A DNA stretch of 64,000 nucleotides from Pterobdella sp. o SKG-2022 (Eukaryota; Annelida; Clitellata; Hirudinida; Piscicolidae), in NCBI GenBank assembly GCA_964035795.1, contig OZ038321.1, forward strand, positions 28,329,022 to 28,393,021, read 5' to 3'. The position numbers were made by a program, and so were the translations under genes. Below, piece after piece: positions 24,331 through 37,038 of the stretch (position 1 is the stretch's first letter; every line of letters begins with the position of its first letter). The notes under the pieces are model-generated. The model did no database searches and was not told where the DNA came from. It worked only from the letters and a program-made list of their open reading frames with translations.

Positions 24331-27300
24331 TATAGATATTTTTTATAGGCTAACGTTTTATGATAAGGCTAAAATTCTTGAAATTTATAGCTTTTAATTC
24401 CCAATGAATGTATCAAAAATTCCTCTCAACTGATGTTTTTCGTTAAAAGATATTTATACTTTTCATGGGTTAGCAGGCTCTGTCAATTCTGAGCATGATT
24501 AATTTTTTTTTGAGTTTTTGAGATCGACTAGCTTGAAGCTCCTCAAAATAATTTGTTGAATCGAGACTTCGTCGTTTGTTCAAAATTTTCTTCCAACCGC
24601 CACAGCAGCAACAAAGCTCAGTCTAGGTATCAAGTCTAATACAAAAGTTTCTCATACCACCATTTTTGTTTTTAAGGTGTGGCATACCAATGAGCGACTA
24701 CCTTATTTGACACATTAAAATACAACACAAAACAATTAAAAATGAGATTAAAGTGGCATAAACTTTAGAAGTTTCTAAGCCATTGCAAAAAAAAGAAGAA
24801 TGCGGTAGTTTGACATTGTGTTCAAATGTCCAGCGGAGTGCAAATGATAAAACTTCAACAAGGAAGAGAGAGGAGAAGGGCTTGTAGCCTGAAATAGCTT
24901 CTCATTTGTCATTTTTTCTCAGATTTTTTCTTGAAGCAATCTTCAGCTCCTGGTGGGAAGAGTACCGAGCTTTTTCCTGTTTTCGATATTTTGTCCAAGT
25001 TAAAGTTATTCGTGCTTTTAGATAGCAAGAAACCAAAATAGGTGAATAAATCAACTTTTTTAAGAAAAATTCATTTATTTCGAAATTACGGTTTTTTAGA
25101 GTCTAGAGGCACGAAGATAAATTTTTCTAGGCGTATAGTGGGACCAAAATGTTTGCATGCACTAAAAAGCATCTTGTAGATAGCTGGAAAAAGATGCAGA
25201 TAGTGCAGCATCATCGGCTTGAAGAAATTCGTGAACTTTTTTTGCTTATGATTCAAGCAAAATTGTGCAGTTTTGAAAGGATCACCCCTATCCCGTGTTA
25301 AGAAGAATACGTCAATGTATTAATATGAAAAAACCTTGACCGATTTGAAAACGACGAAAAAATAAAAGCAATACAGAGTTGGAGTGAGTTTACAGCCTTA
25401 TTTGTCGCATTTTTTGATAAAAAATGCTTTTAAATCTGACCATTAAACTCCACTTGCACGCCATCGTGAAACAACCGCATCAGTGCAAAAAAGGGTGAAA
25501 GACAACTGGATTTTGAAAAACCGTTTATAGAGATTCTCGATCAATCAGGTCAAACATCTTGGTGAGATTTACGAACGATATATACAGGGGTCTTTTTTTC
25601 TCACGCTATTTTTTTTTAAATTGGCGGAAAAAAAAAGTTAAATTATGATGAAGTACAATAGCCTGAAGCTCAAATTAAGGACAACAAATACAAAGTATTA
25701 TTAAATGACACGAAGGTTTCATAAATGATCGATTAGACATAAAGTCGCTTTCTTTGTTTCCATTTGGCATCATCTGACAGCTGAGCAATTATAAGCTTAG
25801 TTACTTCTCTTTTCATGTCATAATTAACAATAGAAATTCTAGCACTTAATTCCTACTCTTTTATCTCAAGCAATACATTAATAATAGCAAATAGTATAAA
25901 TAGGTTGAAATATTAAACTTTGATTATCACTTGATAATATAAGCCATCTCACCGATACAGTCAGTCCCTAAGTCCAAAATGTCTAGTATTGGAAAGCGTA
26001 GGTTTGATGTTGAGGGTCCAAGTTTATGGAACGGCTTGCCGGAAGGCTTAGGAGAGTGAAGGAATTTTAAAAGTGGCTAAAAACTAGTTACTAATATTAA
26101 GCTGTTATAACCTATTATTATAATAGAATATTTTACAAATATCAAGTGATCTTGAAACTCTGGATTAAACATCACTATAATAAACCTCGTAAATTTTTAT
26201 TTTTATTATTAGCTAGCCTTACAAAAAGCTTTGTTTCATTTAATAAATACTTTGTTGCCCTTACTTAAATTAGTTTTAGATCTTCGAGTACAAAATCCAT
26301 ACCGAGATTTTGGGTTAACCTGCTTTGCTGAAATTTGGAGTTACTCAAAACTAATTTCATTTTTTAGTGGCATTTTATTTCCATAATAAGTCATTTGGAA
26401 TCTTCAAAATGATGGGGTATTGGAGGATTTACTCAGCATTTAAGCATAAGCTTAGAAAGATTCGAGGTTAAAGGAACACTGTCAAAACTGAAGTTTTAAA
26501 TGAAAAAAATCACTCCCACTCAATCAGGGACTTCGTCTAGACAATGAAACACAGGAAAAAGTTATCAATGGAATCATAGTTAGATGTACCTCTTACTTCA
26601 TAAAGCTCACTGTAGCGTTTGAAACTTCTATCAAGTTGGTGAACGACATTTTTATTTTTAAAACATTACCTAGTTGTGCATTTGGGCCTAAGGCTTCTTA
26701 AACTCGAACAAACCTTTTACCTACTTTACTTTACTTTACTTATCTTTAATAGATTTGATGCAAAAGCAGAGTGCATCCAGTAATATTTCACGCATTTGTG
26801 TACCTCAAGTTGTGGTAAAGCTTGAGTGGCTTGGTAATCACGTTTCCAGTCTAAGCTATGCTTCACTTTTTTCTTGAAAAAGAATATCCTTTCAACGTTT
26901 GTCCACGTCGGAAGAAGAGTCAGAGTTCATACACGATATAAATCTATATTTTCGAATAAATCGGGATATTTCTTAAAATTAATGTTCTATGGATAATTAC
27001 TACATAAAACATACCTGAGATGTCTCTGAAACGTGTTATTTTGATATGTTCTTAGACCTCGTAATTGAGTTTTTAATCAATTTGATGTTCAATTATTAAA
27101 ATTTTTGTGAAAATCTCTATCATAATTAAGCAAAAATTAAATAAGACTGAGACTTTAACGATAGAAAATGAAGTAAACTTAAAACGAGGTGAGGATCAAA
27201 CTTATCAATTATATCTTATTTTAATTTATTTCAACTTGTTGAGATCATGTCTGTTTTGAAGAAATAATTTTTTTGAATTCAATAAATATAAAACCAATAT

Positions 27301-27982
27301 ATAAACACTTTTGAAGTTATAATGTGGAAACTAAATGAATTCTATCGTAAAAACACGCTTAGTCATTTCAAAAAATTGACAAATTTGTTAGTTCGTAAAC
27401 ATAACAAAGCTTTTTATTCTACAAAGCAAACATACATACTCGAATTGAAAACACTTTTCAAAGTTTGAATTCTCAAACAAATTTTAAAAAAGATTTTTAA
27501 AGTTTATTTTTTGACGAAAGAGTTTCGAAAAATTTTTTACTGATATAATTAAAGATGTCTAAAAAGTTAATTTGAATGAAAGTTTGAGTGGAAAAATTGT
27601 GCATAGGTTGATAAAAAGATCAAACCTTTCACTATTACTAGAAATTTTAATGATAAACTTACCCATCTGAGTTTTTTATTGAAATTTATCAACAAAGAAA
27701 GCTGATGTAAACATCACAAGTTTCGTACGTCCCTTTCTCAATTCATTCAATATTCTTCCACTTATTCCTTCAAGAAAGCCTGAAACCATTGTATGAAAAC
27801 AAAGTTCTTATTGAACAAACTTCACGAAACTAAAAACATTCAGTTGCACATGTATTCATTGCGCCTCTTCCGAGTCTCTTTTGCCAGCAGTTCGACACCT
27901 CTTCAAACATTTCGGCATTCGCTTGTATTATCAGTTTTGCTTTTGAATGCATTTAAATGTTTGAATTTTCTTACACTTCTCC
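24331..27982. other. Spacer between the duplicated secreted-protein genes
   Basis: About 3.6 kb of AT-rich sequence without a recognisable gene. It contains a copy of a repeat family around 24340-24410 (core TAACGTTTTATGATAAGGCT, shared with 37364-38003) and a retrotransposon 3' relic at 25970-26095. A short TTACT pentanucleotide run lies at about 26716-26740. The 24660-25620 part looks transposon-like but could not be assigned. Confidence 0.5.
25970..26095 (+). mobile_element. Non-LTR retrotransposon 3' relic
   Basis: A short frame reads GKRRFDVEGPSLWNGLPEGL. It matches the C-terminal signature of CR1/Jockey-type reverse transcriptase ORFs (F-x-V-x-G-P-x-LWN-x-LP). Stops and a frameshift follow, and only this end is preserved. 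Confidence 0.65.
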
Positions 27983-28115
27983 AATAACATCATGACCGAT
28001 TTTTGAAATCGCTCGATTTTACTCTAAGAAAACAAAAATTTTTTGATTGTTTATTGAAGATTTAAGTTAACTTTTTTTGAAGTTTTTGAAATGATTCTAA
28101 AATCTTTTGAGAAGT

Positions 28116-28670
28116 TTAATGCTTGAGGCTGGTGAGGAGGGTTTTGATTTGGGCCTTTTCAGCAGTAGTCAAACCGGCTACAATTTGTTCTCCTTCAAAT
28201 GCAACAGTTTAATTTAATGAAATGTTAAATGTATGTAGAGTTCACACATACTACTTCAACAAATACTTTCAACATGGAGTTACTTAATTGCCAAGTTTAA
28301 TTTCAATTTTGAACAATTCATTCGAATCCAACAAAGTGGAATGTAACTTGAGCAACAAACTGAAGAAATGTACCGATTTCGGAGAGTTGGGCGGGTTTTG
28401 GGCCAGTGCCATCAAGGTACTTGATTCCAGCTTGCACGGCAGCTGTTTTTTCTTCGGCAGACAGAGATCCTAATCTATGGATTGTACAGTTGAAAAAATA
28501 AACAGAAATTTAAAAACGGAATAATAGAATAAAAGAACATTTTAAAATACAAACTTCTCGGTCAGTTTTGCTTTGATGTAGTCCTTCTTTTGAGCCCAAG
28601 TTCCGTCCTTGGGAAACTCACAGTGCACGGCGACAACGCACAAAACCAAAGCGACGAACAACAATTTCAT
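28116..28670 (-). CDS. Small secreted protein, copy 2
   Basis: Exons are 28555-28670, 28374-28474 and 28116-28192, with the same structure and length (97 codons) as the copy at 23295-23849. The signal peptide and exon 1 are identical in protein. Differences are few: Glu to Gln in TAAVQAGIKYL, Thr to Ser in AQLSEIG, and a C-terminus reading KTLLTSLKH instead of KALLTSLSQ. The frame is intact in both copies, which argues that both are expressed or recently were. A TATA box lies at 28808-28813. Function is unknown. An abundant secreted product is a reasonable inference from the compact TATA-driven architecture. Confidence 0.88.
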
Positions 28671-28807
28671 GATGACTTTAAGGGTTGGAGAAAGAACCTG
28701 ATGTCATGAAACAGTGACCATAAGTAATGAGAGTATTAAGAAAAAAGTAGATGAGAACAAACCTGAGAAATGAGAAGTTGGAATGAAAATCTTGAGTTGG
28801 CACACTC

Positions 28808-28813
28808 TTTTAT
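28808..28813 (-). promoter_or_regulatory. TATA box, secreted-protein copy 2
   Basis: Minus-strand TATAAAAG at the position equivalent to copy 1. The surrounding 40 bp are also conserved. Confidence 0.75.
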
Positions 28814-29135
28814 AGGCAAAAGCTAGCCAGACCTTTGCACTTTAGGAATGAAGATGGCCTATTTAGAACGACATTCTAAGGTATATTAAAATAGTATTTT
28901 TTTATAAAAATAAAACCCGTTGCATATTAATTCAAAGTTTATTCGAAGTTATATAACTAACTTTATACATATCATCTTTTTTGTGAAGATGATGAAATGG
29001 AAAGCCTGAATTACGTACCTAGTATACTGTACAAAGATATGATTGGAAAATAAATGAACTTTAACACAATTAAATGAAAAGGGTTTGTTGATAGGGTCAA
29101 AAGGGCAACTTTTTGAATTCATAAGTTTTTCAATT

Positions 29136-30661
29136 TTATCTGCTGTTTTTAATAATTATATCTCATAATTCATTGGAGTTTTGTCTATTTCACCCATTAA
29201 TATTTAAATTATGTTGGTTAAACCTTTGCTCAGTTTTTCATATCTCTCCCAAATTCTTTTTTCTCAATTGCTCAAAATTTCATTAAACGTCATGTAACAT
29301 TCCGCCTATAATCTCAGTTTTGAGACTGACAAAAGGGTTTTGGATTGATCTTGATCGTTAATTTGTGAAACATGATTCAATTTTTTCTACCTACTGAGAC
29401 TTTACGATGAAATTTGTGAATTGGAATGAGTCCAAAATTGTTCACATCAAACTTCACATAAACACAATTATTAGTTTTTAAAATTATTTTTTATAGCTTG
29501 AAGTATTTTTATAATTTTGTTTGAATACATACGTAATGCTAAACTTCTAGAATAAAGACAACATAATAAGCTATCAACTAGGAAGATAAGTACGAGAGGG
29601 TTGGTAGTTATTCTGAGTGAGTTGGTCTTCAGATCCCTCAAAACTTGTGCATTAGTTGTGTAAGAGTACTACTTCATCAGGTTGACCAGCAGTGATGCTC
29701 AAGACAATGGTGGATTAAAATGGAACATAAAACCATTTCATGGACATGTTTCATCAGAGACATTCTATATTTTTTAATAACTTGAATATTATAAAGTTTC
29801 TTCAAAGTATAATTTTTTAAAAACACATTTTTTTCAAAAAATTTAACTCAAACTTTTTTCGAACTTTTGATATCATACTTCATTGATGGAGATGCAATAA
29901 GGTTTTATTTGCATTGTCAGATGGAATACAAGAAACATGAGTTGATTAATAATCCTGTGTTAATAGAATCAAAAATGTGAATTAAAAAATGACTTTCAAA
30001 TATTTTATTAAAACAAAGCATTTGGTATAATAGAAACAAACACTAAGGTTTATTGAGAAACTTAATACACGAAGCTTTTCGTAAGAGTATCTTACATTAT
30101 CAACTACACTAGATAATGTAAGATACTCTTACGAAAAGCTTCGTGTATTAAGTTTCTCAAAAAACCTTAGTGTTTTTTTCTATTATATTGATTTCCGACT
30201 ATTTCACGTCAACATAAAAGCTTTCAGTGTTATCACCAGATGAACTAATATTACCAAAGTTCGGTTACACGAAGATGATATAAATATCGAGAAAGTTTTA
30301 TAAAGTTATAAAACTCATTACGTATATTTTTAAGAAGTGAAGTTAAAAAATTTTTTTTGCAATAAATAAAAATTTTCCATTAATGGGACACGAGTTCATT
30401 GAAACTGTCTGAAAAAATCTTTACAATCTTTTCCAGTTTATATCACTTTTTTTTCTATAGAATCACTTTCATCGGCCAGTTCATTTCATAACCACATTTT
30501 CCCTCTTTCTTTTGACTTTTCTGATTTTTTACGATTTCCAATTGCTTAGTTTAAAGGTTTCATTTCTTCCAATGAATTTGAATCAAGTCTCAAACTCTGC
30601 TTCAAATATAAGACTCGAGTTTCGTATTTTTCATCATTTTAAAAAATAAAAATTTTTTCAG
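29136..30661. other. Upstream region of the unrecognised nine-exon gene, with hairpin element
   Basis: It holds the 162-bp palindromic element at 30026-30187 and one possible further 5' exon of the plus-strand gene at about 29668-29744 (frame YYFIRLTSSDAQDNGGLKW, phase-compatible with 30662-30713). The rest is AT-rich and featureless. Confidence 0.4.
30026..30187. mobile_element. Palindromic hairpin element (MITE-like)
   Basis: A nearly perfect inverted repeat: two arms of about 75 nt around a 10-nt centre (AACTACACTA at about 30104-30113). Outer ends read TATAATAGAAA on one side and TTTCTATTATA on the other. There is no coding capacity. The size and structure fit a foldback or miniature inverted-repeat element. 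Related, more degenerate sequence (CACGAAGC...TTGCAAG...CACATTATC) occurs at about 50335-50385. Confidence 0.75.
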
Positions 30662-33600
30662 TACTTAGCAAAAACATGGATTATCAACTACAGAGTTACG
30701 ATCTCCCATGCAGGTGATGAAGATCTTCATCTTTGAGGGGGTCAACCATTCAATCGCTAAACTAAATATATTTCAAAAGTTAAGCAGTTCAGATATTTAT
30801 TTTTCAAAGCAATCACTTCTTCAGATTTATTCATTTTAATTCAGTTGACTTTATTACAATTTCACAGCTGATCATAATTATGATGCCCATATGGACCTCA
30901 GTATCATCAAAGGAGGGTAGGGGAGTTCCTGGAAAGAACATCAAATAATACAGAATTAGATAAGTGACGTCTCTATTAAACATTTTAATTTTTGTTTTTT
31001 TTAATCGAATTCATTTTTATAAAAACATGTAAACTTCATAAAGTCTTTCAAGAAAGATTAAGAAAAGAAATGTTCCCCTCTTTGGATTGAGGAACTACAA
31101 CGATGTTCATACTCTTTCGATTATTTATATACATTTTGTGAGTTCCATTGGAAAATTATTCATTAATTGATGAAAGCTGAATAAGTATATGAATTTCTTG
31201 TTAATGGGTCAAACATCATACACTTATTTTTTTCAAAATAATAATTAAATAAAATTTACTTGAAATAATTGAAATTGAGAAACAACACTTCTGCTGTACA
31301 TTTGCGCTTTCAAAAGTTGAACTTTTTCCATGAAAGCAGTTTCCAGTGGAATCTTACACATTTCTTATTTATTTATTTATTTTATTAAGTAAAAAAAAGA
31401 AACTTCTGAGAAGAATGGAAAGCAAGATTTCTACTCAAAACCTTAGATAGAAAAGAAAAAACAAAAATATTTTGATGAATTTTGTTTATATGGACAATCT
31501 TTTTATGAAAAATCTTGAAGAGGTTTTCACGTTCTATTTTCACAATTTTCTCGACTCTTTGTATCACAGGGATAATTTAAACCTGAAAAATTGAGAAACA
31601 CATTCAGTTTGTGAGTTTATCAATCCAACATGCTTTTTCCATACCCTAACAAATAAACGTTTCGCAATGGTTTCGTAACTATTCGTTAGGGTACACAACA
31701 TATATAAATAATTTATTAATCGCTTCACTGAGTTTTTCTTGCATATTATCTGAGATGATATAGAGAACGCAACAACTATGATACTTTTAAATGTTGGTTT
31801 TTTCATATTGCAGTCGCTTTTTCTACAAAGGAATGTTAAGACGTATAACAGGGAAATGTGAACTTTTGAGATTAACCTTGGGAACTTCCAACCAACTCAT
31901 TCTGACTAATAAAATTGGTGAGTGTTTGTCGCTTGAACAATAGCAACGTTTTTGTGATAAGCCTGGAGCATTTTCATAGGAGTAGAATATATAAGCTTTG
32001 ACTTATTCAATTTTTTAGTAATCTAGCTTTTACGGTTAGTTTTTAAGATAATCTATACATTGTTCGTCTGAAAAAACTGATGTTTTCGAGCTGCAGAGAC
32101 ATCAATGCGCTTCTCACGGCAACCTCTCTTGTACCAAGCTCTATATGAGACACCCATCAACATGGACCTCTATGTCTTCTCTGTCATTGCTCTCAAGAAG
32201 ATCAGCGCCGAACAACGGAGAGGGTGAAGTGTTTATGATTCAATTATTATGACATGTTAAAGAATATTGGTGCTTGCATTCATGACGTTTCATGAATGAT
32301 AACTGTATGCGTGGTAGACTTAGTTCTACTCAAGTTGTGCTTCGTTGTTACACACTCATTTCTGTTGAATCTGTAAAGGTCAAAAAATTTAACTACAGCA
32401 CTGATGCCTAATATTTAAATCTCAGCCTTTATAACTCAAATGCACTCAAAAAATTAGAAATGTTTTAACTTTTTAAAAAAGTTTTTCCGACAATTCCTTC
32501 AATCGTAGGTACCTTGTGACTATTTGTCGATTATACCAAAAAAATTCTTCTCACTTCACAAAATTCATAAAATTAAATATTAAATTACAAACTTCAATAT
32601 CGAAAAGGTTTAAGTTCACGTTCGGATCTTGCCTCAAACGACTGTTGAGTTTGAGGAAAATAAAGAAGTTAGTGGAGCAGATGACCCTGACGATGTTTGA
32701 CGAGTCCAACAAGGGGCATTACAATATTTGTTTGCAAGTCATTTTAATTGTTCCTTTAAGAAAATCTTGTTGGAGATCTTTTGTTATTTAAGTTGTTGTA
32801 TGGTTATATTTAATTTAGTTTTACTATAGGTTTTTCAAACATTAAAAATTTGCCAGTGGTTTAACTATAAATTTGAAATTTTTTCGGTTTTTTAGGTTTT
32901 TTCAAATGTTTCTGCATATTTCATTTAAAATTTCAAACCATGCAAACAATTGAAAGCAGGTGTTTCGAACATTTGACCGGGCATTGTCAACCAGTTTAAA
33001 CTACGTGAAGACCTTCGAAACAATAGACGAGTTCAAAGCAGATCTCAATTCAAAGAACATCCTCGTCATCCATTGCCTACAGTAAGTTACTCTGTTGAAA
33101 CTGATTCTTAATTCTTCACGGCTTTATGAAACTAGCTCCAAACTATTTCTCACAAGTATTCAGTAAAAAAAACTTTGTTCTTGATTTTATCATCCATGAA
33201 ATTTTTAATAAAACTTTGAATTATTTCTTAGATACTACATAACGAATTTCAAATCGATGGCCAAAACATTTTACATAGAGTCCACATCAGTTGAAAAAGG
33301 GTTGGCTTTCATGATTAAAGCATTGACCAAAAAACAAAAATATAAAATTCAACAAAATAATTAAAAAGTTTGCAAGTCTTCAAAGCTTTTTGCTTTATTG
33401 AGAAATCATTATCAGGTTCTTTCACATTATATCCAAAAAATAGAAACCATGCCTTTGAAGAAGACCTTACAAAAAAGAATTAGAATGTTCTCTATGAATC
33501 CATTATTTTGAATTTCATGAAATTTTCACACTGAGTGTATATAAGTTTAAGACTGAAACAGAAATTAAACGAGAACTCGTGTGTTGAGATTCGAATTTAA

Positions 33601-34115
33601 GAAACTTCTACATAATCAAAAATTTTGAAACAGCTTAAATTCTTTGTGAAATTGGAATTATTTTTTTTCAAAAATAAAACAAAATTGAGTTACCTATAGC
33701 TCATGAACACCCAAATTTGAAGGTACGACTTCTTCGACGTAGCATCCGACATAAGCAAAACACTTTCTGACGCCCTTCTCAACAACACACTCAACTCCTA
33801 CTTCTACTACTCTGATGATTCTACCATCAAAGATTTTTATAGACTCTTTGGTAGGTAGGGTTGTTTGAGAAGATATAATTTTTGTATAAGTCATAGATTT
33901 ATTTGAATTGACCTAATCTTTGAAAAATATTAGCATTTGAAAAATATTACACCAACTTCATTTCAGTTCAATGTTTATCAAAATATCGAGTCTTTTGGAA
34001 GGAAAGTGGTTTTTCAAGGACCGAGCAAGAAGCAGCCGACAGAGCCTTTCATTTGGAACTTAAGCACATAATAAAACAATCGAGTCTCAATGTCAACCAG
34101 GTCTTGATGATATAA
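30662..34115 (+). CDS. Unrecognised nine-exon gene (5' end not defined)
   Basis: Exons are 30662-30713, 30868-30916, 31814-31917, 32097-32223, 32608-32737, 32960-33081, 33232-33279, 33723-33850 and 33967-34115. Each has GT/AG ends, and all eight junctions keep one frame for about 302 codons to a TAA. By contrast, single-frame ORFs here are short. The protein starts with alternating polar/hydrophobic, strand-like sequence (TWIINYRVTISHAADHNYDA, GGRFFYKGMLRRITGK). It then becomes helical and basic (CLKRLLSLRKIKKLVEQMTL, VFRTFDRALSTSLNYVKTF, VASDISKTLSDALLNNTL) and ends KHIIKQSSLNVNQVLMI. I see no transmembrane helix or known active-site motif. I do not recognise the family. The stop may instead be intronic, because a GT follows CAACCAG at 34101. 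Upstream exons probably exist. Confidence 0.7.
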
Positions 34116-35144
34116 TTTTTTGAAAAATTATTCTCAAAATGAACTGTGTGGTGAAAAAATTAGTGCGAGTGACCTTGATGTTATTCATTCAGGATGTACA
34201 AAATAGAATTATCTTTTGACGATGAATGAGATTATTTAAAAATATATTTCATGAAATAATAACTATAAATTATGAAAACTATGAATTAAACTTCAAAAAA
34301 GCATTTGAAATTCTTATGATCATTTTCCAAGATTTTAACTTAATTATTTAAAAATTAAACTTGAGTTTGTTAATCTTAGTGACTTGTTTTGATTCTTCAC
34401 AAATACTTGAACCTAACACGGTATAAATGCACTTATAGCATAAAAAAAAATTTCGTCGTGAAAACAACCTTCAACCCAAAAGTTTTGAGTTTCCCTGAAT
34501 TAATTTGAAGAGACTTAAAAAATGTTCATTGAGAATAATTTTGCTTAAGTTTTTAACTAAGCTCACTTCACCTTGATTAGAAGTGTAAAAGTGAAAATAC
34601 GTGTAATTTATAAAAATGTAGGAAAAGATATGAATATTGAGTGAGAAAAAAAAATTTAAGTGTCTACATTACTTTTTAATTGTGTATATCAATAAAAAAT
34701 GGTTATGATAGAATTTATTTAGCAGGTATGGAAACAAGCGTTTAAGGATCTCAAAAGAAAATTTAAAAAAACAAACAAATAAATTGGAATGATGTCAAAC
34801 AATGCGAGTAATCTGCGTTCTCTTCGATAGACTGTAATGACTAAAGCTTAATGCTCCCATAACAAACCTGAAGGTGAAAAAATTGAAAGCTTTGCGTTTC
34901 TCTTTGAGAAAACTATTTGCGTTTGATGTTTAAAAACTCCATCTTTGAGTTTTTCTCAAATTAGATTTTCAATTCAATCAAGAAATCTATGAAAAAAATG
35001 AAGCATAAGTCAATGTAACTAACAATAGGAAAGCAAAAATTGACAACAAGTATAATAATAATTTGCAATTAATTCAGTGAGTCTTAAACAAAACAAGTTT
35101 TTACGGAAAGAAGTTTATAGAATGTTTTGAATGATCACTTGAAC
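34116..35144. other. AT-rich intergenic, nothing recognised
   Basis: Low-complexity AT-rich sequence between the unrecognised gene and a retrotransposon relic. No exon, repeat or RNA gene could be supported. Confidence 0.5.
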
Positions 35145-36560
35145 CTCTCAATAATGCAGTTTCCAGCAACCAAATAATTCAAACCATTGCGAACTTGGAG
35201 AAGGCAAAGCAGCAGGCATGATGGAGTGACAGCTGAAATTGCGAGAGGCTGCGCAGAAATGCTAGCTCCAAAATATATGGCACTTCTCAATAAAATTTTT
35301 AAAAACCATAAGAAGCCATCAGATACAAACAAAGAACCTTTTTCAAAGCCAAATAAACCAAAAATAAAAAAATATTTTTTTATGAGTAATACTGGATGAA
35401 AACGAAGAAAATTGATGAAATTCTGCCACCATCACAACCAGCCTATCGGACAAACAGACCAACATCAGACAGTGTCTACACACTTAAGACTTTGCAAAGT
35501 CAATGGGAAGACTTCAAAGGTAACCATTTTGTTTCATCAGTTGATGTGTCAAAGACATTCAACGCTGTTTCACAAAAAAAATGTTCGAAAATTTTGAAAG
35601 ATCGCCGAGACGAAGACCAAATCAGAATGACACACCACACAGCCTCTGCAAGATGCGTGTATCAGCATCAATATCATTTTATTATAGACAAAGTCTACCA
35701 GTTTACCTTAGCCCTCTCACCACACAAACCACGTGGATCAATCTTAACCAAAACAACAACTTTACTTTCACCACCATGACTTTTGTCTCACCATGATTAA
35801 CCTTCAACCCTTTTCTTCCAAAAGCTGCCTTTTAACAGATGAATTGTGCTTCCAGTTCTAAAATGGAAATCAATGAGAAAATACACTGAAGACGAATGTA
35901 GGCGTGCCACAAGGAGACAGCTTTTCACCAATATTTTTTTTGTGTATCTGTTTGAAGCCCCGGAAAGACTGAGGAAAGCTCACTTTCAACAATATACATG
36001 AATAAACTTTTGCAGAGAACCAGTATTTCTACTTCCGCAATGATATACAAAATAAAATATAAAACTCATATGCCAAAATTAGAATTGTAGTTAAAAAGGC
36101 AGAAACTGAGAAAGTCGAAATGATAAATTTTGATAACATCAAAACTATAGAAACTAAAATAAACACTACAATAGAAACTAAAAAAAATACAAAAAGCAAA
36201 CCTAGCAACCCTTCATTACCATCAAATGTTAACTTTAAAAAGTCTTAAAAAGTAAACAACAGAATAAAAATATATAAACCTATGTAAAGCCGCTTTTATT
36301 AGACATCAGCCAAACTTGGAGCACTCATGCACTGATTTGAATTTTCTAGAGGTTTTCGAAGGGAAATGCTCGAAAAAGATATTCCGGACCGCAATCCAAA
36401 CGAAAATGTCAAATAAAAATCAAAGTAGAAGATATGAAAAAACTGATAGGAAAAAAATAAGCTACCTTGGCCATGTTTTTTCACAGAGCTAATCTAACAA
36501 TGGCAAAAGAACTGAAAAATTCATTCAGTGGGGAAAACAAAAATGGCGCCCACGTATAAA
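35145..36560 (+). mobile_element. Degenerate non-LTR retrotransposon (RTE-like) relic
   Basis: Broken reverse-transcriptase segments appear in order. HDGVTAEIARGCAEMLAPKY lies at about 35215-35280. QPAYRTNRPTSDSVYTLKTL, then FVSSVDVSKTFNAVS, lie at about 35435-35575. GVPQGDSFSPIFF (the RT VPQG motif) lies at about 35898-35940. A weak C-terminal region follows to about 36560. Several stops and frameshifts separate them, so this is dead. The VPQGD form and DVSKxF motif suggest an RTE or related clade, different from the CR1/L2-like elements elsewhere in the window. Confidence 0.8.
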
Positions 36561-37038
36561 TATTACCACAAAGGCAAAGATGAATTTGAAGAGCCAGCTG
36601 ACTAAATATGTGACAAAAAATTTTTCGAACAATACGGAATAACTGATATTTCAAAACTATCAATTATTTCTTAACACAAATGATATTATTTTCAAATTAT
36701 TAACAAAGCCTATGTTTTTATGCCAGGCTATAATTCATTTTCAAACTACCACATTTTCCAATCGACTCACAAGTCTGTTTCAAAACTCCACAAATCATTT
36801 GAAATCGAACAGGAAATTAATGATTTTACGATAAAAAATCTTAAACAAAAGCAAAACTTCATGAGTTTGTTTTAAGCTTTTTGCCAGCCTTTATTCAATA
36901 AGATATTCACGCATGTGAACAAAATTATTTGCACAAAATTTTTTAAAATATGAAATTAAATTGGGTGGAAGAACATTTTGAAATTCAATTAGACCGTGTG
37001 GTCATTATTGTTGTTGCTTTTGTTGGCAAAGGATTAGT
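36561..37038. other. Short AT-rich spacer
   Basis: Nothing coding recognised. It lies between the retrotransposon relic and the 3' end of lectin copy 1. Some sequence just left of 37039 continues the lectin frame after its premature stop. Confidence 0.5.

Larger units (their letters stand above)
27983..29135. repeat. Tandem gene duplication unit, copy 2
   Basis: Second copy of the block at 23205-24330, in the same orientation. Non-coding parts (5' UTR, its intron, both coding introns) are as similar as the exons, so the duplication is recent or was homogenised by gene conversion. Confidence 0.9.

Noticed and set aside
24660..25620. Possible Tc1/mariner relic in the spacer between the twin genes
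   Set aside because: Some sequence looks transposon-like (GGTGTGGCATAC edge), but no transposase motif or matching terminal inverted repeat could be read.
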